Below are positions 1 to 12,452 of a stretch of DNA of 64,000 nt, one piece after another (positions within the stretch are counted from its first letter, which is position 1; every line of letters begins with the position of its first letter). A program made the translations under genes and the position numbers. The notes beneath the pieces are model-generated. The model did no database searches. It was not told the DNA's origin and was given only the letters and a program-made list of their open reading frames with translations. The stretch comes from Saccoglossus kowalevskii (taxonomy: Eukaryota; Hemichordata; Enteropneusta; Harrimaniidae). The DNA lies in the NCBI RefSeq assembly GCF_000003605.2, contig NW_003119936.1:51396-115395 (forward strand), written 5' to 3'.

Positions 1-3000
1 ACGCAAATGAAATGGAATGATTACGCAGTATTTTTGGAATAGTTTCAATAATTCTCTCCTTTTAGCTCAATTCTGGATTTCATGAATCGGTTTGATTGTT
101 TAAACTTTAATAACAATGTTATTATGAGGATAACACTTACGAAGCACAGGGGTTTGTCATGTCAGAGAAGAGAGGACACTCCTCAGCGTCGATGAAAATA
201 CGGGGATTTTAGACAGTTTTAAACAGTTTTAAAAAAAAAACTGTCTATTAATTTTTTTGTAGATATAGTTAAACCACATCTATTATCAAATCATGCAAAT
301 ATTGGGCTGAGCTGGAAGTTGTTTGAACGTTTATTCTTGTATGTCAAAAGAAATATGGCACAAAGGTTTACGCCAATTGGCGCACACTCGTTCCCATGGA
401 GACAACCATCAACAGAAAGTGTGTTGTATTCCCGACCTTATACAACACAGCATAAAGCAAAAACAAATCGTGTTCCGGAAGAAGTTTGCGGCTTACAATG
501 TCCTCTCCGGCGACATTCCTCGTCGTTCTCCGTTACCCCTTCCGATTTCTTCGAGCATATTTTGCGGTGTTCCTGCAATAACCTTACAGTACCCACGTCC
601 TCGTCCTCGTCCACGTTATATTCGTTTTACTTTAAGCCACGAAAGACTGGCTCCCCTGTGTGGTTTATTTAATACATTTTATTGTCAAAGAAGCATTTTC
701 TGTGTGCGTGACACTGCAGTTTAATGGTCGTAATTCTGGCAGTGCCTACATTTTCATACCATATTTTCATAGCTTTTTATAACAGCATTTTATGTACAAT
801 GCGCTGAGACATGTGTGTTGTGCGTTTTGTAAAACAACAATAATAATAATAATCAACGATAGTGTCACTGAATATCACCATCTGGAGATTTACTGAATAC
901 ACGTGTACGTCATCCAGAGTAACGTGAATGACAGAAAATATAACCTCGACTCATAATTGATCGGTTGATAACTGAGTGTGTGAAGCACGATTTTGATATG
1001 AAGCATACAACGACACTTTATGTATGCGCATGCGTAGTGCAATAATGATCACGTTTCATTAGTATAGTTTATTCAGCTATAGAAAATAATTACAATAATG
1101 CATGGAGTAAAAAGGGTTTGTGTGTTGTCAGAACGCAAAATGAAAATTAAACAATGCACATTCGACACAGACAGGCTACTTCAAGAGTAACGATAGGTGG
1201 GGGTCACATTTATTAAGGAATGGCACAAATGATTGGGCACTGTTAGCTGTCATACATGTGGTGAACAAACTTACAACGGTATCGATCGAATTGTCACTCT
1301 CTATATATCTAATGAAATATGAGAAAATGTATTTTTGTGACCAACTCAACCCCTTGAATATTATGCCGCCAAAACGTGTAGATAATATTGATCAAATGAT
1401 TTCAATTTTGGAATCTTGGTCACAGTGTTAGAATAAATATTGAAAACATTGGGAAGGGGTATTTGTAAATAGGTGACAGGCGTTGACGTAAGCGTAAATA
1501 AGGTTAATGTCACAGCAATCGATGCGTTCATTCCGCAACTTCATTTACATAGCATTTAGAAAAAAAAAATATTTTCTTCCTTATGCTCATTTTCCTTGTT
1601 GTTCTTTGTGTAACGTAAAACACCTGACATCCGTATCTTAAGGTTCCATTAGCGCTTTCTCGTAATGTGCCAAAAGGTTTGAGCTTCAAATAGCACTAAC
1701 ATTGTTATTTTTCAATACCCAGCGAGAGTATTGTACGACTGCCTACACGAATTGAATAGATGAATTACGTGAAAAAGAATGCATCGAAGAAAAAAAAGAA
1801 AACAGTCACCCAACGTGTAAATCATTGAGAAGGTGTCTGTAAATGTGATTGCAACATTGCACACCAATAGCCTGCCTGTGTGCATATGTCAATCAAATAG
1901 TATATTATCAATTTTGTTCAGACATGTATTATGTTAGAAACCTAATAATCAATATTGAAAATCAGATTTAACACTTGACTGAGCAAAATAACAATACCAA
2001 AAATGCCAAAAAAGCAATAAGTTTAAACAAATTACACATATTTACTAATGTACGTTGTTTACACTGGTAAACAATCGTTCTTGACATCTCAATAATCGGA
2101 CCCATCTTCGATTGCATAAAGTACTTGAATATTACGAGTGGTGACCAAATTATATTACCATTTGAGATATTACTCGGTGAACTATCGCTTTAAGGTCAAA
2201 ATAACTATAGGGGATAAACATAAACTGACGTCAGTGGCATTATATATAGAATGAGAAATTACAAAAGATAGATGGCATCCTATGAAATATTTGGTATTAT
2301 TTACAGATATGCGATTGTATATAATAAATACATAGTCTGTCATAATGTAGTTATAAATCAAATATGAACATAAATATATATCATATTTGTATACTATCAT
2401 GCATGTAATATTAACATGGGCTTTCCATAGAACTCACAAATGACATGTTTTAAGTTGTACTTATGCGAAGACAAAATAGAGCTATAAAGTATGCATATAT
2501 GTATTACATACAACAGTACACAAGGAAACAAAGCTCATACCACAGTGACCTATTTACATTGATGTGTATTTATGTTCTTAGATAATGACTAATCATGTTC
2601 TGTTACGAATGATTACTCTTGTAGCAACTTTCAGAAATCACTGACTAGTATTTAGCTTATTAACATTTGATGCAATGAGAACTGATGATCCGATCAAATA
2701 TCTGTACATTTAAACTCCATTTCCCAATCAAGATAGCAGCAGGAAAGAACTAGTCAATAATTGATCTATAATTCAAACATTTACTATAAAAGTTACTAAA
2801 GTGGAAGTAACATAGCTAACCGTAGATCGATAACAACATATACATATAGCTTGTCTAAGCGATTACCTGGCGGCCATTTTTTTTTAATATTTAGACCGTT
2901 GAAAACATCGTTTTTTAAACTTTCAGTCACGCAGTAACAGACGTTCCTAACACTGTAGGCTAATCTCGATTTTTTCTTTATCTGCCCCTTATTTCCTAGC

Positions 3001-6000
3001 TACGAACATTTCTTCTTGGGGTGCACAACTATATGACTTAAATAATAGCACGAACCAGTTCAAACACACTCTTTTTGCGACTTACAACTTTCTATCACAA
3101 AATGCTTCAAATCGTTGCGACAGTTATACAAGTTGTCCATGTTGATGTAAGTAAGGCACCTCTCCATACCGACTATACCTAATAACACGTCAACTACCAC
3201 ATTATTTATAGAAAAAAGCAATAATGCTGTCGAGATCATTGTGCCGAAACGCATCATCTGTCAGTGGTGTAGACCATCTGGCAGAACAAAGGCAGACATT
3301 CAATTAGAGAGACATGCCAGTAACTATCGACCAGATCAAACATGATTACTTATTGCGCCTGACCTGAGGAATTCATTTAACTCAACCATCAATCCATAGA
3401 ACATGATACAAAATTAAGTTCCAGTGAAGTTATAGTAGTATAGTAGTCCTATATTCTACATATCTATGACGTAACAGCATCGGTAATCTTTTTTCACCCA
3501 AAGTTCGTTCTATAATCAATTTATTATATGTATTTTCTTTCTCTTAATCATTGGATGATTGATATTAATGCGGAATGAATGCCGTTTAAGCACCACATTT
3601 TACGTCAACGTCGACCAGGCGTATTAAAAATTCAAGACGCCAACTGTATCCAGGTTCTACGGTTTATGTTATAATCTAATATTTTCTCATCTCCATGTTA
3701 GAATCGTTGTTCTATATCAATATTATATATAATTTTCGATTCAATAATTATTAACGACGTGCTATTTAAAAAATGATTTCCGCATTAGTTTTTGATATGT
3801 TGATAATGACACCTTCACTTCAAAGATAGTATGGATAATGTTGTTCATTCTGAATGTATGTATGGACCATTATATCTTGCTTGCAGATATTTGTAGATAT
3901 TCTATTGACATTCTACTAGGGGCAAGTATTTTTTCTTTCAAAAACATCCCATGTCTTACTATGTTCAACATATGGTAGTTTTTGATACAAAATCTCCAGC
4001 TGCGTTCTCAGTAAAAGATTTCAATCAGCACTAGGATCAGCTTTCTTAATTCTAATTAACTGACTTTTAACATTTCAATCTTTTAATTGGCTTCTCCCTT
4101 CCTAACGTATCGCCTTTGTTCAATGTGTTTGTTCACTAATTTGCGTGCAGAATCACGTGAAGGAAACAGTAAGTTGATCTTGCGATTTCATTATCACTAT
4201 TCTCGTTCTTAGTAACCGCGACCAATAACAATGTTACCTCCTGCTGGTAGAAACGTGGCTATTATTACGATAGAAACTCCCTAAATGCAATTTCACCTTT
4301 GACAGCACTTTGGCTTTTTCGGGGCATGTTACCAAGCGAGAAGTCGAGAAATATAAGGAAATAGTTTCATCATTGAAACTAATGCATAAATAAATAAAAT
4401 TAAGTGATGTCAATTGTAAACCACTCCACAGGTATTCTTCATGCGCTGTAACCACATATTTGAAAGTATTCTTGCTATGATACGAGCCTGTTTAATGTAG
4501 ATATATAATTGGTCTAATGTGCGTCAAAAATTATATTATATGGTCAGTATAATCTATTTGTAGCTGCAGAAATTTTATTATTACTCAGTGGGAATATCTA
4601 CAATCGTGATTTCTAACGTATGCGTTGCAACGGGAAATCTAACTTTATGAAAACGATGTTGCTTTGGCAACGTATATGGAGGTTGAAAGTGGTTCTTGAA
4701 ATAATTGGCCCAAATCGATGTAAATAAAAACCATGAAAATAATAATTGTCCTAGCACTCAAAAAACGAATATGTTTTTAGAAAGATGTCACAAGTGGTCT
4801 TCACATTTTAATTTAAATATCCCATGCAAAGTTATGCATATGTATTAGTATAAAATACGCTCAATTGGTTTGTCACGTATGCAAGTATTCGTCTGTGACA
4901 TTAAGTGTTGTATGTTTCATTACATACAATTGTTGGGGTAAATAGCTCCTCCATCAAAAAATTGCAGTAATAATCTTCTTTAGTGGTGTACGTACAATTG
5001 TTCTTTCCATTCTGCCGCATATAAAAGTCGGAATGAAAAATGTGTCTTGACGTGAAATTGTCGTTACAGGAGGTCATGGACAAAATTAATGGAAAATTAA
5101 GAAAAAAATTTACGTTGAATGGAAGAGGATAAGCTTACTCAATCAGGTCAAGTGACAAGAGCGTTATTTATCCCTGTCAATTTCATAATGATGGCTACTG
5201 TAAGTGAATATTACAATGAAATTACAATATAATAATTAAGAGTACCATCTGTCTTGCCAATAAACCACAAAATATGTTGAATCAGGTACATATTATGGAG
5301 TACGCTAGGATACATAAGTCGCATTGCACATCTTTAAAAAAACGGTATATTGTGAATGCCACGATGATGAATAGCTTTGGGTTTCTTCTCTACTTGTAAA
5401 TTGTGCCGAGGAGTATATCCGGTAAGCGCATTAACTAACCACTTAATATTCTGAGGATTTTGCTTTTATTTTTATTGCACTATATTCTTTCGTGTTTTCT
5501 TTCATTTTTGCTCTTTGGTTGGTGTTTTTTTTTCAAAAAATACATTCGATTATAGAACACGTTTGTCCAATTTCCTGTAAACAGACGCAGTAAACCGGAT
5601 GAGTGACATACTGATGATCTTTTTACGCTTCTCCGTCTACTAACACTACGTTCTCCGATACGCAATTTGAATATCCATAGACACAGCAAGACCGGAGCGT
5701 GACTAGAATTGAACTGCGTAATACATGAATACAAGTGACAATGCCTAACTGCGTGAAACTATTTCATTATATGTCAGCTAAAGGCACGACAATAATAAGA
5801 AGAATGCAATCTATACAAAGTTAGAAACGCAATCACAAGCATGTTATTACTAAGTTGTAGAAACGTATAATGAACACAGAATATGCTGTTTGCTGGGTTC
5901 AACTTGCTTGTACGATAACGACTACACTCCGTCGTTGAAAGATTCCTTATATATAGATACATCCAATACCGAATTTAATACAAAATTATTATCATATTTT

Positions 6001-7866
6001 TACTTTACTGTGAATCACTTAAGCTACGCGTAATTCGTCGTCAATGTGTTTGTTAATCTTTCATTTTTAATTAATAATTGTACTAATTACGCGGTGAGAA
6101 TAATAAACTTAATTGCGCGATGCTGTTACCGAGCACAGTTGTTATTGATGATTCAGTTTAAAAACAAAAATAGTTAATGGTCATGGAAATGTATAAAGAT
6201 GGAATGGAAATATTGGATTGTGTTGAGGTTTATGCTTTAATGTAATATAACGCTTCGTATTGTAACAAGATACAGAAGACACTGTTCCAATCAAGTCTCT
6301 TTAAAATGTCTCTTTCAAATCTATTCTTCAAAATACCAAAAGGGCTTAATATTATGATTTGCATACGAGGATGAATATTCGCGAAACGGATGGGTGCAAA
6401 TGGCGGGCACAACAATGGTCAAATTGGGCAAAACCGATTTTAATCTGACAAATGATTTCTGTACATTTTTCTACATTTGTCGATATATACCTCTGTGTGT
6501 TAACGCAATGAGGGGCATTGTAAATACATTTATATCTACGAAATAAAATGACATATCCACAGTGAGTCTATCTGGAATTTCTGTTTATCACGTTTCTCGA
6601 GTAACTTGACGCTGCACCAACACAATTTGACGTACAAGAAACTAATATTGTTAAGGATTCTTATAGACAATCGCGTGTTGATACACTGCCCAGTATTTTA
6701 TAGTAAATAAAAATAAATACGCTGTACATGTTATTAGTAAAAATATAAATGCGCCGAATAATTGCGGCACTGTATTTTACATGTTCTGTAAAATATACAC
6801 ACACATAAACATACCTAACATAATTAGTCCGCACAACACGCACCAAACCAGCAAAACATTGACATGACTGATGGACTAAATCGTTAATTACTGGGAATAG
6901 TGCTTCACTGGACACTCTAGATACATGCACCGCATAATTTCGAAAAGAGCATTGAGAAATTCTTTTATAAATATGCAATATACTTAATGATTTGAGTTGG
7001 ATAAAAAAAACTTCATATTTAATTCCCCTTGCTAAAAGCCGAAAAAGACAGAATATTGCCACTATAGCGCAAGTGTTACTCAATATCACGCCGACTGTAA
7101 TTGATGCTTTGGAAAAAAATCGTTACTTAACGCATCATTTGATTTGCTCAGAGCGGTCTCTGTGGTTATATTTCCTTTTTTTATAATGAAGGTAAAGCGA
7201 CAGCGCCGAAAACGATTTCAGTGTATGACCTTATTGAAGGTATTTTGTCAATGGGGACCAAACTGCTAATCAGTATAGTTAGAAGGGGGTCTTACTCTGA
7301 CAAAAATACCGCCGGCATGGTTGTCATATGTATGATTTGAAAGGTTGTTTCAATGTACACATTCAGGTCAAAGCAGTGATCATCAAATCCATCAATCAAG
7401 TGGTGGGTAATGGGATATCTTGTTATTTAGTGTGACCTACAAAAACTATCGGTAATATTATTTAGTATTAAGTTCAATGTGTACTATATAGGTAACAGTC
7501 ATTTGATTATGTTAATTGTGATGAATTTTACGATTCTATGTTGAATATAAACTGATGAAACGTGATCGCTCGCTACAGTAATGTATGTGGCAATGTATAA
7601 GCTATAGAATGGGGAGGTTATATTATACTATCAAAATATACAAATATATATTTTCGTAAATTAATATTAAATAAAATATAATTCAAAATAATTAATAAAC
7701 GCAACTGTTTTATGAATGACTCACTAGCAAAAATATTCGATTGTTCACCTCCAGGGGTTCAGTCATATGAATATGTATTTACGTTTTTCTCCGCATCAAG
7801 TAGTGTGTACCAAAAATATTACTATTGTCGAAAGAAGTCGGCGTGTTTGTTCGTAATCCCCAATAA
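1..7866. other. Intergenic, no supported gene
   Basis: No reading frame here resembles a known protein. The region is AT-rich with scattered homopolymers. A somewhat GC-richer patch at about 340-670 holds two overlapping plus-strand ORFs and, on the minus strand, a run of four Arg-Gly codons (near 595-620) followed by about 30 open codons. A TAA lies directly before that run and no splice acceptor lies between them, so I do not call it coding. The other ORFs (for example 6661-7089, minus) have the composition expected of chance frames. Distal regulatory DNA for the KCTD gene could lie in the last kilobase, but no motif can be assigned with confidence. Confidence 0.6.
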
Positions 7867-8055
7867 ATGAGTAGCGATCACGCCGTGTTCATAGTAACGC
7901 ACCTGCATGACAATTCGTTCTGCGCAGACGACGTGCTAATTGTAATATTCGATTACCCAGAACTCTTTGCGATCCGTGTGAACAACAAAGCTGTATTCTC
8001 CCGCTCACTCAGTCGAGTACTGCAGTGCGCAACCAGCAACACTCGTATTGCGTAG
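7867..8055 (+). other. Upstream ORF of 62 codons in the KCTD leader region
   Basis: An ATG at 7867 opens a 62-codon frame ending in TAG at 8053-8055, 37 bases before the KCTD start at 8093 and in a different frame. Its start context has T at -3, which is weak, so leaky scanning would be expected if it is in the mRNA. The peptide matches nothing I recognise. The stretch 7860-8060 is richer in GC and CpG than the flanks, as expected near a promoter or 5' leader. Whether the transcript includes it cannot be told from sequence; it may simply be a chance frame. Confidence 0.3.
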
Positions 8056-8092
8056 GTCTTCAGAGCAGATTGACGCGATATTGAGAGTCAAA

Positions 8093-8887
8093 ATGACGAG
8101 TTCATCAAACAACGACACATTTCCATCGATTCTAGAGTTAAATGTCGGCGGACAGTTGTATACAACGGCGCTTTCGACGCTGGTTAAAGAGACCGACTCG
8201 TTATTAGGGCAGATGTTCAGCGGCAGTGCTAAGACGGGCGTTCAAAGAGACTCCCGTGGTCGTTATTTCATAGATCGTGATGGCATACTGTTCCGTTATA
8301 TTCTGGACTACCTTCGCAACAGTAAACTGGTGTTACCGGAAAATTTTACTGAGAAGGAAAGGCTGAGGCAAGAGGCTGAATTCTACAAGCTCGGCGGTTT
8401 AGTCAAGGCGATTGCGAGAGACGGAGGAGCAGTAACGCAAACTGGCCGACCGACTTTAGCGCCAATAAATAACACACCGCAAAATCATGTTAACAGCGTT
8501 AATGCAAATGCGATTGGTAAGACCCCTGCTTATATTACACTGGGGTACCGAGGAACGTTTGCATTTGGTCGCGATGGTCTAGCTGACGTCAAATTTCGTA
8601 AAGTCACACGTATTTTGGTATGCGGAAAACAGATGATCTGCAAAGAGATTTTCGGCGAAACATTGAACGACAGCCGTGATCCAGACCGCGTACACACCTC
8701 GGATCGCTACTCTTCGCGCTACTTTCTGAAGCATAACTATCTGGAACAAGCCTTTGATATGCTTGCTGAGGGTGGTTTCCGTTTTGTTAGCTGTTGTGCA
8801 TCGGGGACGAGTACTATTGTCGGCTCACCGGAAAGCGAAGAGAGCAAATGGAATCATTATAACGAATTCGTATTTCAACGATCGTAG
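8093..8887 (+). CDS. BTB/POZ KCTD8/12/16-like protein (GABA-B receptor auxiliary subunit family)
   Basis: The product has 264 residues and comes from a single uninterrupted frame. Residues about 13-106 form a KCTD-type BTB/T1 domain, with the signatures ELNVGG (15-20), DSRGRYFIDRDG (53-64) and FRYILDYLR (67-75). Residues about 147-263 form the H1 domain found in KCTD8, 12 and 16, with GYRG (151-154), NDSRDPDR (192-199) and LEQAFD (217-222). The linker (about 107-146) is short, and the protein is shorter than human KCTD12 (about 325 residues). In vertebrates these proteins assemble as BTB oligomers, bind the GABA-B2 tail through BTB and bind G-beta-gamma through H1, shaping signalling kinetics; this role is inferred here. 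The start is the first in-frame ATG after an in-frame TGA at 7979, with A at -3. A TTG at 8048 could extend the frame but lies outside the domain. No canonical AATAAA follows until 10697. The lack of introns matches vertebrate KCTD12. I cannot separate the three paralogues, and this may be their pre-duplication relative. Confidence 0.96.
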   Translation: MTSSSNNDTFPSILELNVGGQLYTTALSTLVKETDSLLGQMFSGSAKTGVQRDSRGRYFIDRDGILFRYILDYLRNSKLVLPENFTEKERLRQEAEFYKLGGLVKAIARDGGAVTQTGRPTLAPINNTPQNHVNSVNANAIGKTPAYITLGYRGTFAFGRDGLADVKFRKVTRILVCGKQMICKEIFGETLNDSRDPDRVHTSDRYSSRYFLKHNYLEQAFDMLAEGGFRFVSCCASGTSTIVGSPESEESKWNHYNEFVFQRS

Positions 8888-9871
8888 TTCTGCCTCGCAG
8901 GGGTTGTATATCTAAAAGGAGCTCCGTCATTGTGCCAATGAGCGGGAATGTGGTATCGACCGTTCTATCATTTACACTGTTGGCTACTCGACCGGCGAGT
9001 CAAAACCATTTGAAACACATTCATATATAATACCGGAATGTTTTCGTATGTTAATGCAAATTACGCTCCTCGCATGCATTGCGAAAAATTTCAAGTTAGA
9101 ACATCTTTCTTCTGTACAATTGTACTAGACTTATAAATACACTGAACTGCAGATATCTACTTCGAAACTGTGCATAATGGTGATTATACTTCTGTGCTAT
9201 TTTCTTTCCTTTGGCATACACGCCTTTATTAATACCAGACCGCTTCTTTGTAAGTTGGCAGTCTGGTTGTTATATTCGTCTCGTGTGTTGTCTGCATAGT
9301 ATTCGACAAGGTGTACGCGGCGTTATCATATAACCAACGGCATGGGTTCTTGTTAATCTACTTGTATATTATTCTCTTGTAGAGTATCGAGAGCTCATCA
9401 CTTTTTTTTATAGATAAGCAATTTCTTACAGTGATAATATCATAACCGCCTCTGTACCTTAATGTAAATTTAGAATTAATTTAACATTGTTTTAGAGACG
9501 ATGAACAAGTGTACATTTATCATGCGGTTTATCGTGCGTTTTCTTGATTGTGAACAAATGACCAACCCTGAATATGTCCCAGTGGAACAGCGCAGATAAA
9601 AACAAGCTACAACAGTCTTTCGGTAATATATGTAGCATGGTATACTTACTATTCGTAAATTCGTATTTAGTTTTCTATCTTTTCTCGGTGTACTGGTATT
9701 TGATATATATTTGAAAAAAATAGTATTCATAAACATGCAATACTGTGTACGTACCCCACTCATTCCGATCGGCGTATTCTGTTGTTAGTTTATCGCCAGT
9801 TTGAAACGCAATACATCTGACAACTATTTCAAGGGTACTTATATTTTATTTAGTTGAATTAACAATCATGT
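8888..9871. other. 3' flank of the KCTD gene, no further gene
   Basis: This probably contains the 3' UTR. I see no AATAAA; a TATAAA variant lies near 9131. The first canonical AATAAA on the plus strand is at 10697-10702, so the UTR is either long or uses a variant signal. A minus-strand ORF (9476-9763) includes a short stretch between an acceptor-like AG (after about 9693) and a GTAAGT (9645-9650), but this is too little to call an exon. Confidence 0.4.
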
Positions 9872-10014
9872 CTAGAGGATAAAATCTGTATTATTAAGGA
9901 CTGTATATACATTCATGTACTCAACCTGACCATTTGCGGGTTTCAGTGTCACGTGGTCTTTTTCCTCCAATACGTAATAATTATCCGCCATTTTGTCATC
10001 TTTGTTCGCTGTTC
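9872..10014 (-). CDS. Candidate terminal coding exon with tyrosine-based motifs
   Basis: On the minus strand a strong acceptor (a run of T, then CAACAAG, AG at 10015-10016) precedes an open frame of 46 complete codons ending in TAG at 9872-9874. The peptide is polar and charged, without a membrane segment, and carries NYYVL, VEYMNV and VYTVL. VEYMNV fits the ITIM-like pattern V-x-Y-x-x-V and also the Y-x-N Grb2-SH2 pattern. It looks like the cytoplasmic end of a signalling receptor. Frame phase at the acceptor is 1. I recognise no family. A start at the internal ATG (39 codons) as a small ORF is an alternative, and chance remains possible. Confidence 0.35.
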
Positions 10015-10084
10015 CTTGTTGAAAAAAAAATGAAGTATGCATTTGATATAACACCAACTGTTTGCAGATGTACGTTCGACTTAC

Positions 10085-10222
10085 TGTACCGATACCCCAT
10101 GGAAATGTGATGTTGCTTTGTACAAATTGAGGTCAACATGATCTGGTGACGATGCACGTCGTGCATAAACTTGAAACGAGCCTGCTGCGTCACTGGCGTA
10201 TTCGAACAAAATATCACGCGCA
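10085..10222 (-). CDS. Possible penultimate exon joining the 9872-10014 exon
   Basis: On the minus strand a GTAAGT donor (10079-10084) ends an open frame that is phase-compatible with the acceptor at 10015-10016, implying a 70-bp intron. The frame runs back through about 45 codons to an AG at 10223-10224, or to an in-frame TAA a little further upstream. It has cysteines and beta-like alternation but no domain I can name and no membrane helix. The upstream boundary is weak because the tract before the AG is poor in pyrimidines. A second frame over the same bases is also open but is not in phase. Treat this as a lead only. Confidence 0.22.
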
Positions 10223-10224
10223 CT

Positions 10225-12348
10225 TGAAACCCGCAAGCCGTTTATTCGAATTCAACAAGCTCCACAGACATGGCGTGTCTGGCTTGTAGATGAAATGATG
10301 TCGTAGGTGATGTTGTTCAAAACAGATAATAGACGAGGTAGGAGATATGCCATTTAATCACATTGTTCAATCGTGAAAGAAACGTAAGTTTTTTTAATGA
10401 AATTGCATGTATTTATTTATTCGTTGTTCAATTGTATAGCGTGGGCAATATTGGCAAACGCGCATAGAGCATATGTCACGTGTTAGAACGCGTACTGAGA
10501 CATTTCGAAATGATAACACGTAGATATGCTACAACATTCAAGCATTGTATTCAAAACGCATTTTATTAAATGAAAAACGGTTCTCGCTGAAAGCGCATGC
10601 GCCAAAATAATTCCAGTCGTCTGTCTTATAAGGTAGTACCAGACTCTTCAAATGATTTGTCATCATTACATTGGCTTCGTTTTTTTAAATCGAGAGAATA
10701 AATATGTTATTTATTCAAGAATAAACCATTTACTGTGCAATTAAGGATCTGGTATTTTCAAGTATGTGGCGATCCCAGGCTGATTAGAAATACTATGCGT
10801 GCAGCAATTAAGATATAAACAATTATTATTAAGTCATTTGAGAAACAATGTTATGTACATTACAGAATTTTACTACTAATATATGCATTTAATATAAACG
10901 TATGAACGGGCAGGAAAATTTACGGCATATAATTTGGGTCAAACAGAATATTCATGTTGAATAACTAAACTATGATCCGACGCCGTTGTAACATTGCTGT
11001 ATTTCCCAAAGTTGCTTGCATTAAATAAATAAAATAAAGGTTTCCGATAGTAAATATGTAACTTCCATCTACAGTTGACCGTGTCTCTTTATTGCATGCT
11101 TATTTGGAAACCAAACCATTCATCATTTATGTTAATTCATTATTTGACATTTTTACATTGCGGTTTTTTTTTTCAATGTCAATGATAATATAATAATAGT
11201 TCAGAGGAAACGTCTGTGAATCGACGATGTTATAGTCACCGCATTGTGTAGGGCTTTGTCAATTCATGTTTTCTTTTCAGTCTTATATCGAGTAGCTGTA
11301 TTCTACTCTCCTGGCAGTATCTCATGTTGCCATGCCAACCCCTGTATATAATAACCAGCACGATGACGCTGAGATATTGTAGAACGGTTTTAATGAGTTA
11401 AACATGGAGGGGATGTTCCGATATATGGCTTAACATTTTAATTATCCAAGATGTCGTTTATATTTAATCTACAGTGAATGCAGCTCAGATATTTTTTAAG
11501 GTTTTGTACAAGTGGGAGTTGTAACCATGAATACTTCCTTTGAATAAATCCCGAAAAGTTGTTGTTTTAGCGAATGAACACAAATCCTCTGGTACATTTG
11601 CAACTAATAATCATTTTTTTAATTATTTGACTAGGTTAAAAATGAAGTAGTACCAATTTCTCGTCACCGCGACCGTCGTCTGGGTCAAGTTCAGTGATGT
11701 GCTTCCTTCGAATTATACAAAATGCGTACGTGTTTATTGTGAATTTGAATATACGTATTTCCTAGAATTTGATCTTAGCAGCTTTGCGCTCTTAGGATGA
11801 TGCACACACTGTCACAGCATCAAATCCAATTTGATTTAATCACGGACGTCATAGTGATGTAATAGTTAATATGACTAACAAACTCTACCATTAATGGAGC
11901 TCGCTACGCTTTACTCAGCTTGTGGAATTTTCTCATAAAGATGGACAAACTGACTTCAGCCACGTTAAACATTGGTATATTTATTTACCATTTGCATGCG
12001 ATCATGTATGTAATGCAATAACCCCTACGCCGATTGAATCGCCATGCATCCGTAACCACGGTTGCGTGATTTGATTTCATTTGGGAGCGGAAATGAGCCT
12101 GGAGAAGACGGAAACTCGGGAAGATGGCACAGTTACCTTTCTTCGTTCGTGACGTGAAACTTCTTTTAGTAATTATGCTTCTATATTTGCCGTTATAGAA
12201 ATAACTCGAGGGGTGTATTGCCATGGTAAACGGTGATTAAGAGAATGTTATGTTCTGTTATAACAGTTATTGCAACGGATGCGATTTGTCGGGCATAGTT
12301 GAACTTTGCAATCATATATAACGATTCGAACTGCATTCAATGTCACCG
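10225..12348. other. No gene seen
   Basis: This is AT-rich sequence. The minus-strand ORF at 11985-12224 has a GTAAC donor-like site near its middle but no clear acceptor or family match. Nothing else is supported. Confidence 0.5.
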
Positions 12349-12373
12349 TATATATATATATATATTTATATAC

Positions 12374-12448
<75 letters not shown>
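12349..12448. repeat. (TA)n microsatellite with a CCGTA...TACGG hairpin at its left end
   Basis: A TA run begins at 12349, is interrupted by TTTATATACGG, and continues as a pure TA tract at 12376-12448. The bases CCGTATATA before the interruption and TATACGG after it are inverted, so the first 30 bases can fold on themselves. The ORF reading through it as Ile-Tyr repeats is an artefact. Confidence 0.97.

Positions 12449-12452
<4 letters not shown>

Noticed and set aside
319-724. Two overlapping plus ORFs and a minus-strand Arg-Gly run
   Set aside because: The plus ORFs match no family. The Arg-Gly run begins right after a stop with no acceptor between, and its frame ends after about 40 codons.
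4150-4170. 18-bp plus-strand micro-exon (GTGCAG ... GTAAGT)
   Set aside because: Both splice-like signals are present, but 18 bases give no coding evidence and such pairs occur by chance.
8048-8092. Extended KCTD N terminus from a TTG at 8048
   Set aside because: The first in-frame ATG is 8093 with a good context; the extra 15 residues lie outside the BTB domain and need a non-ATG start.
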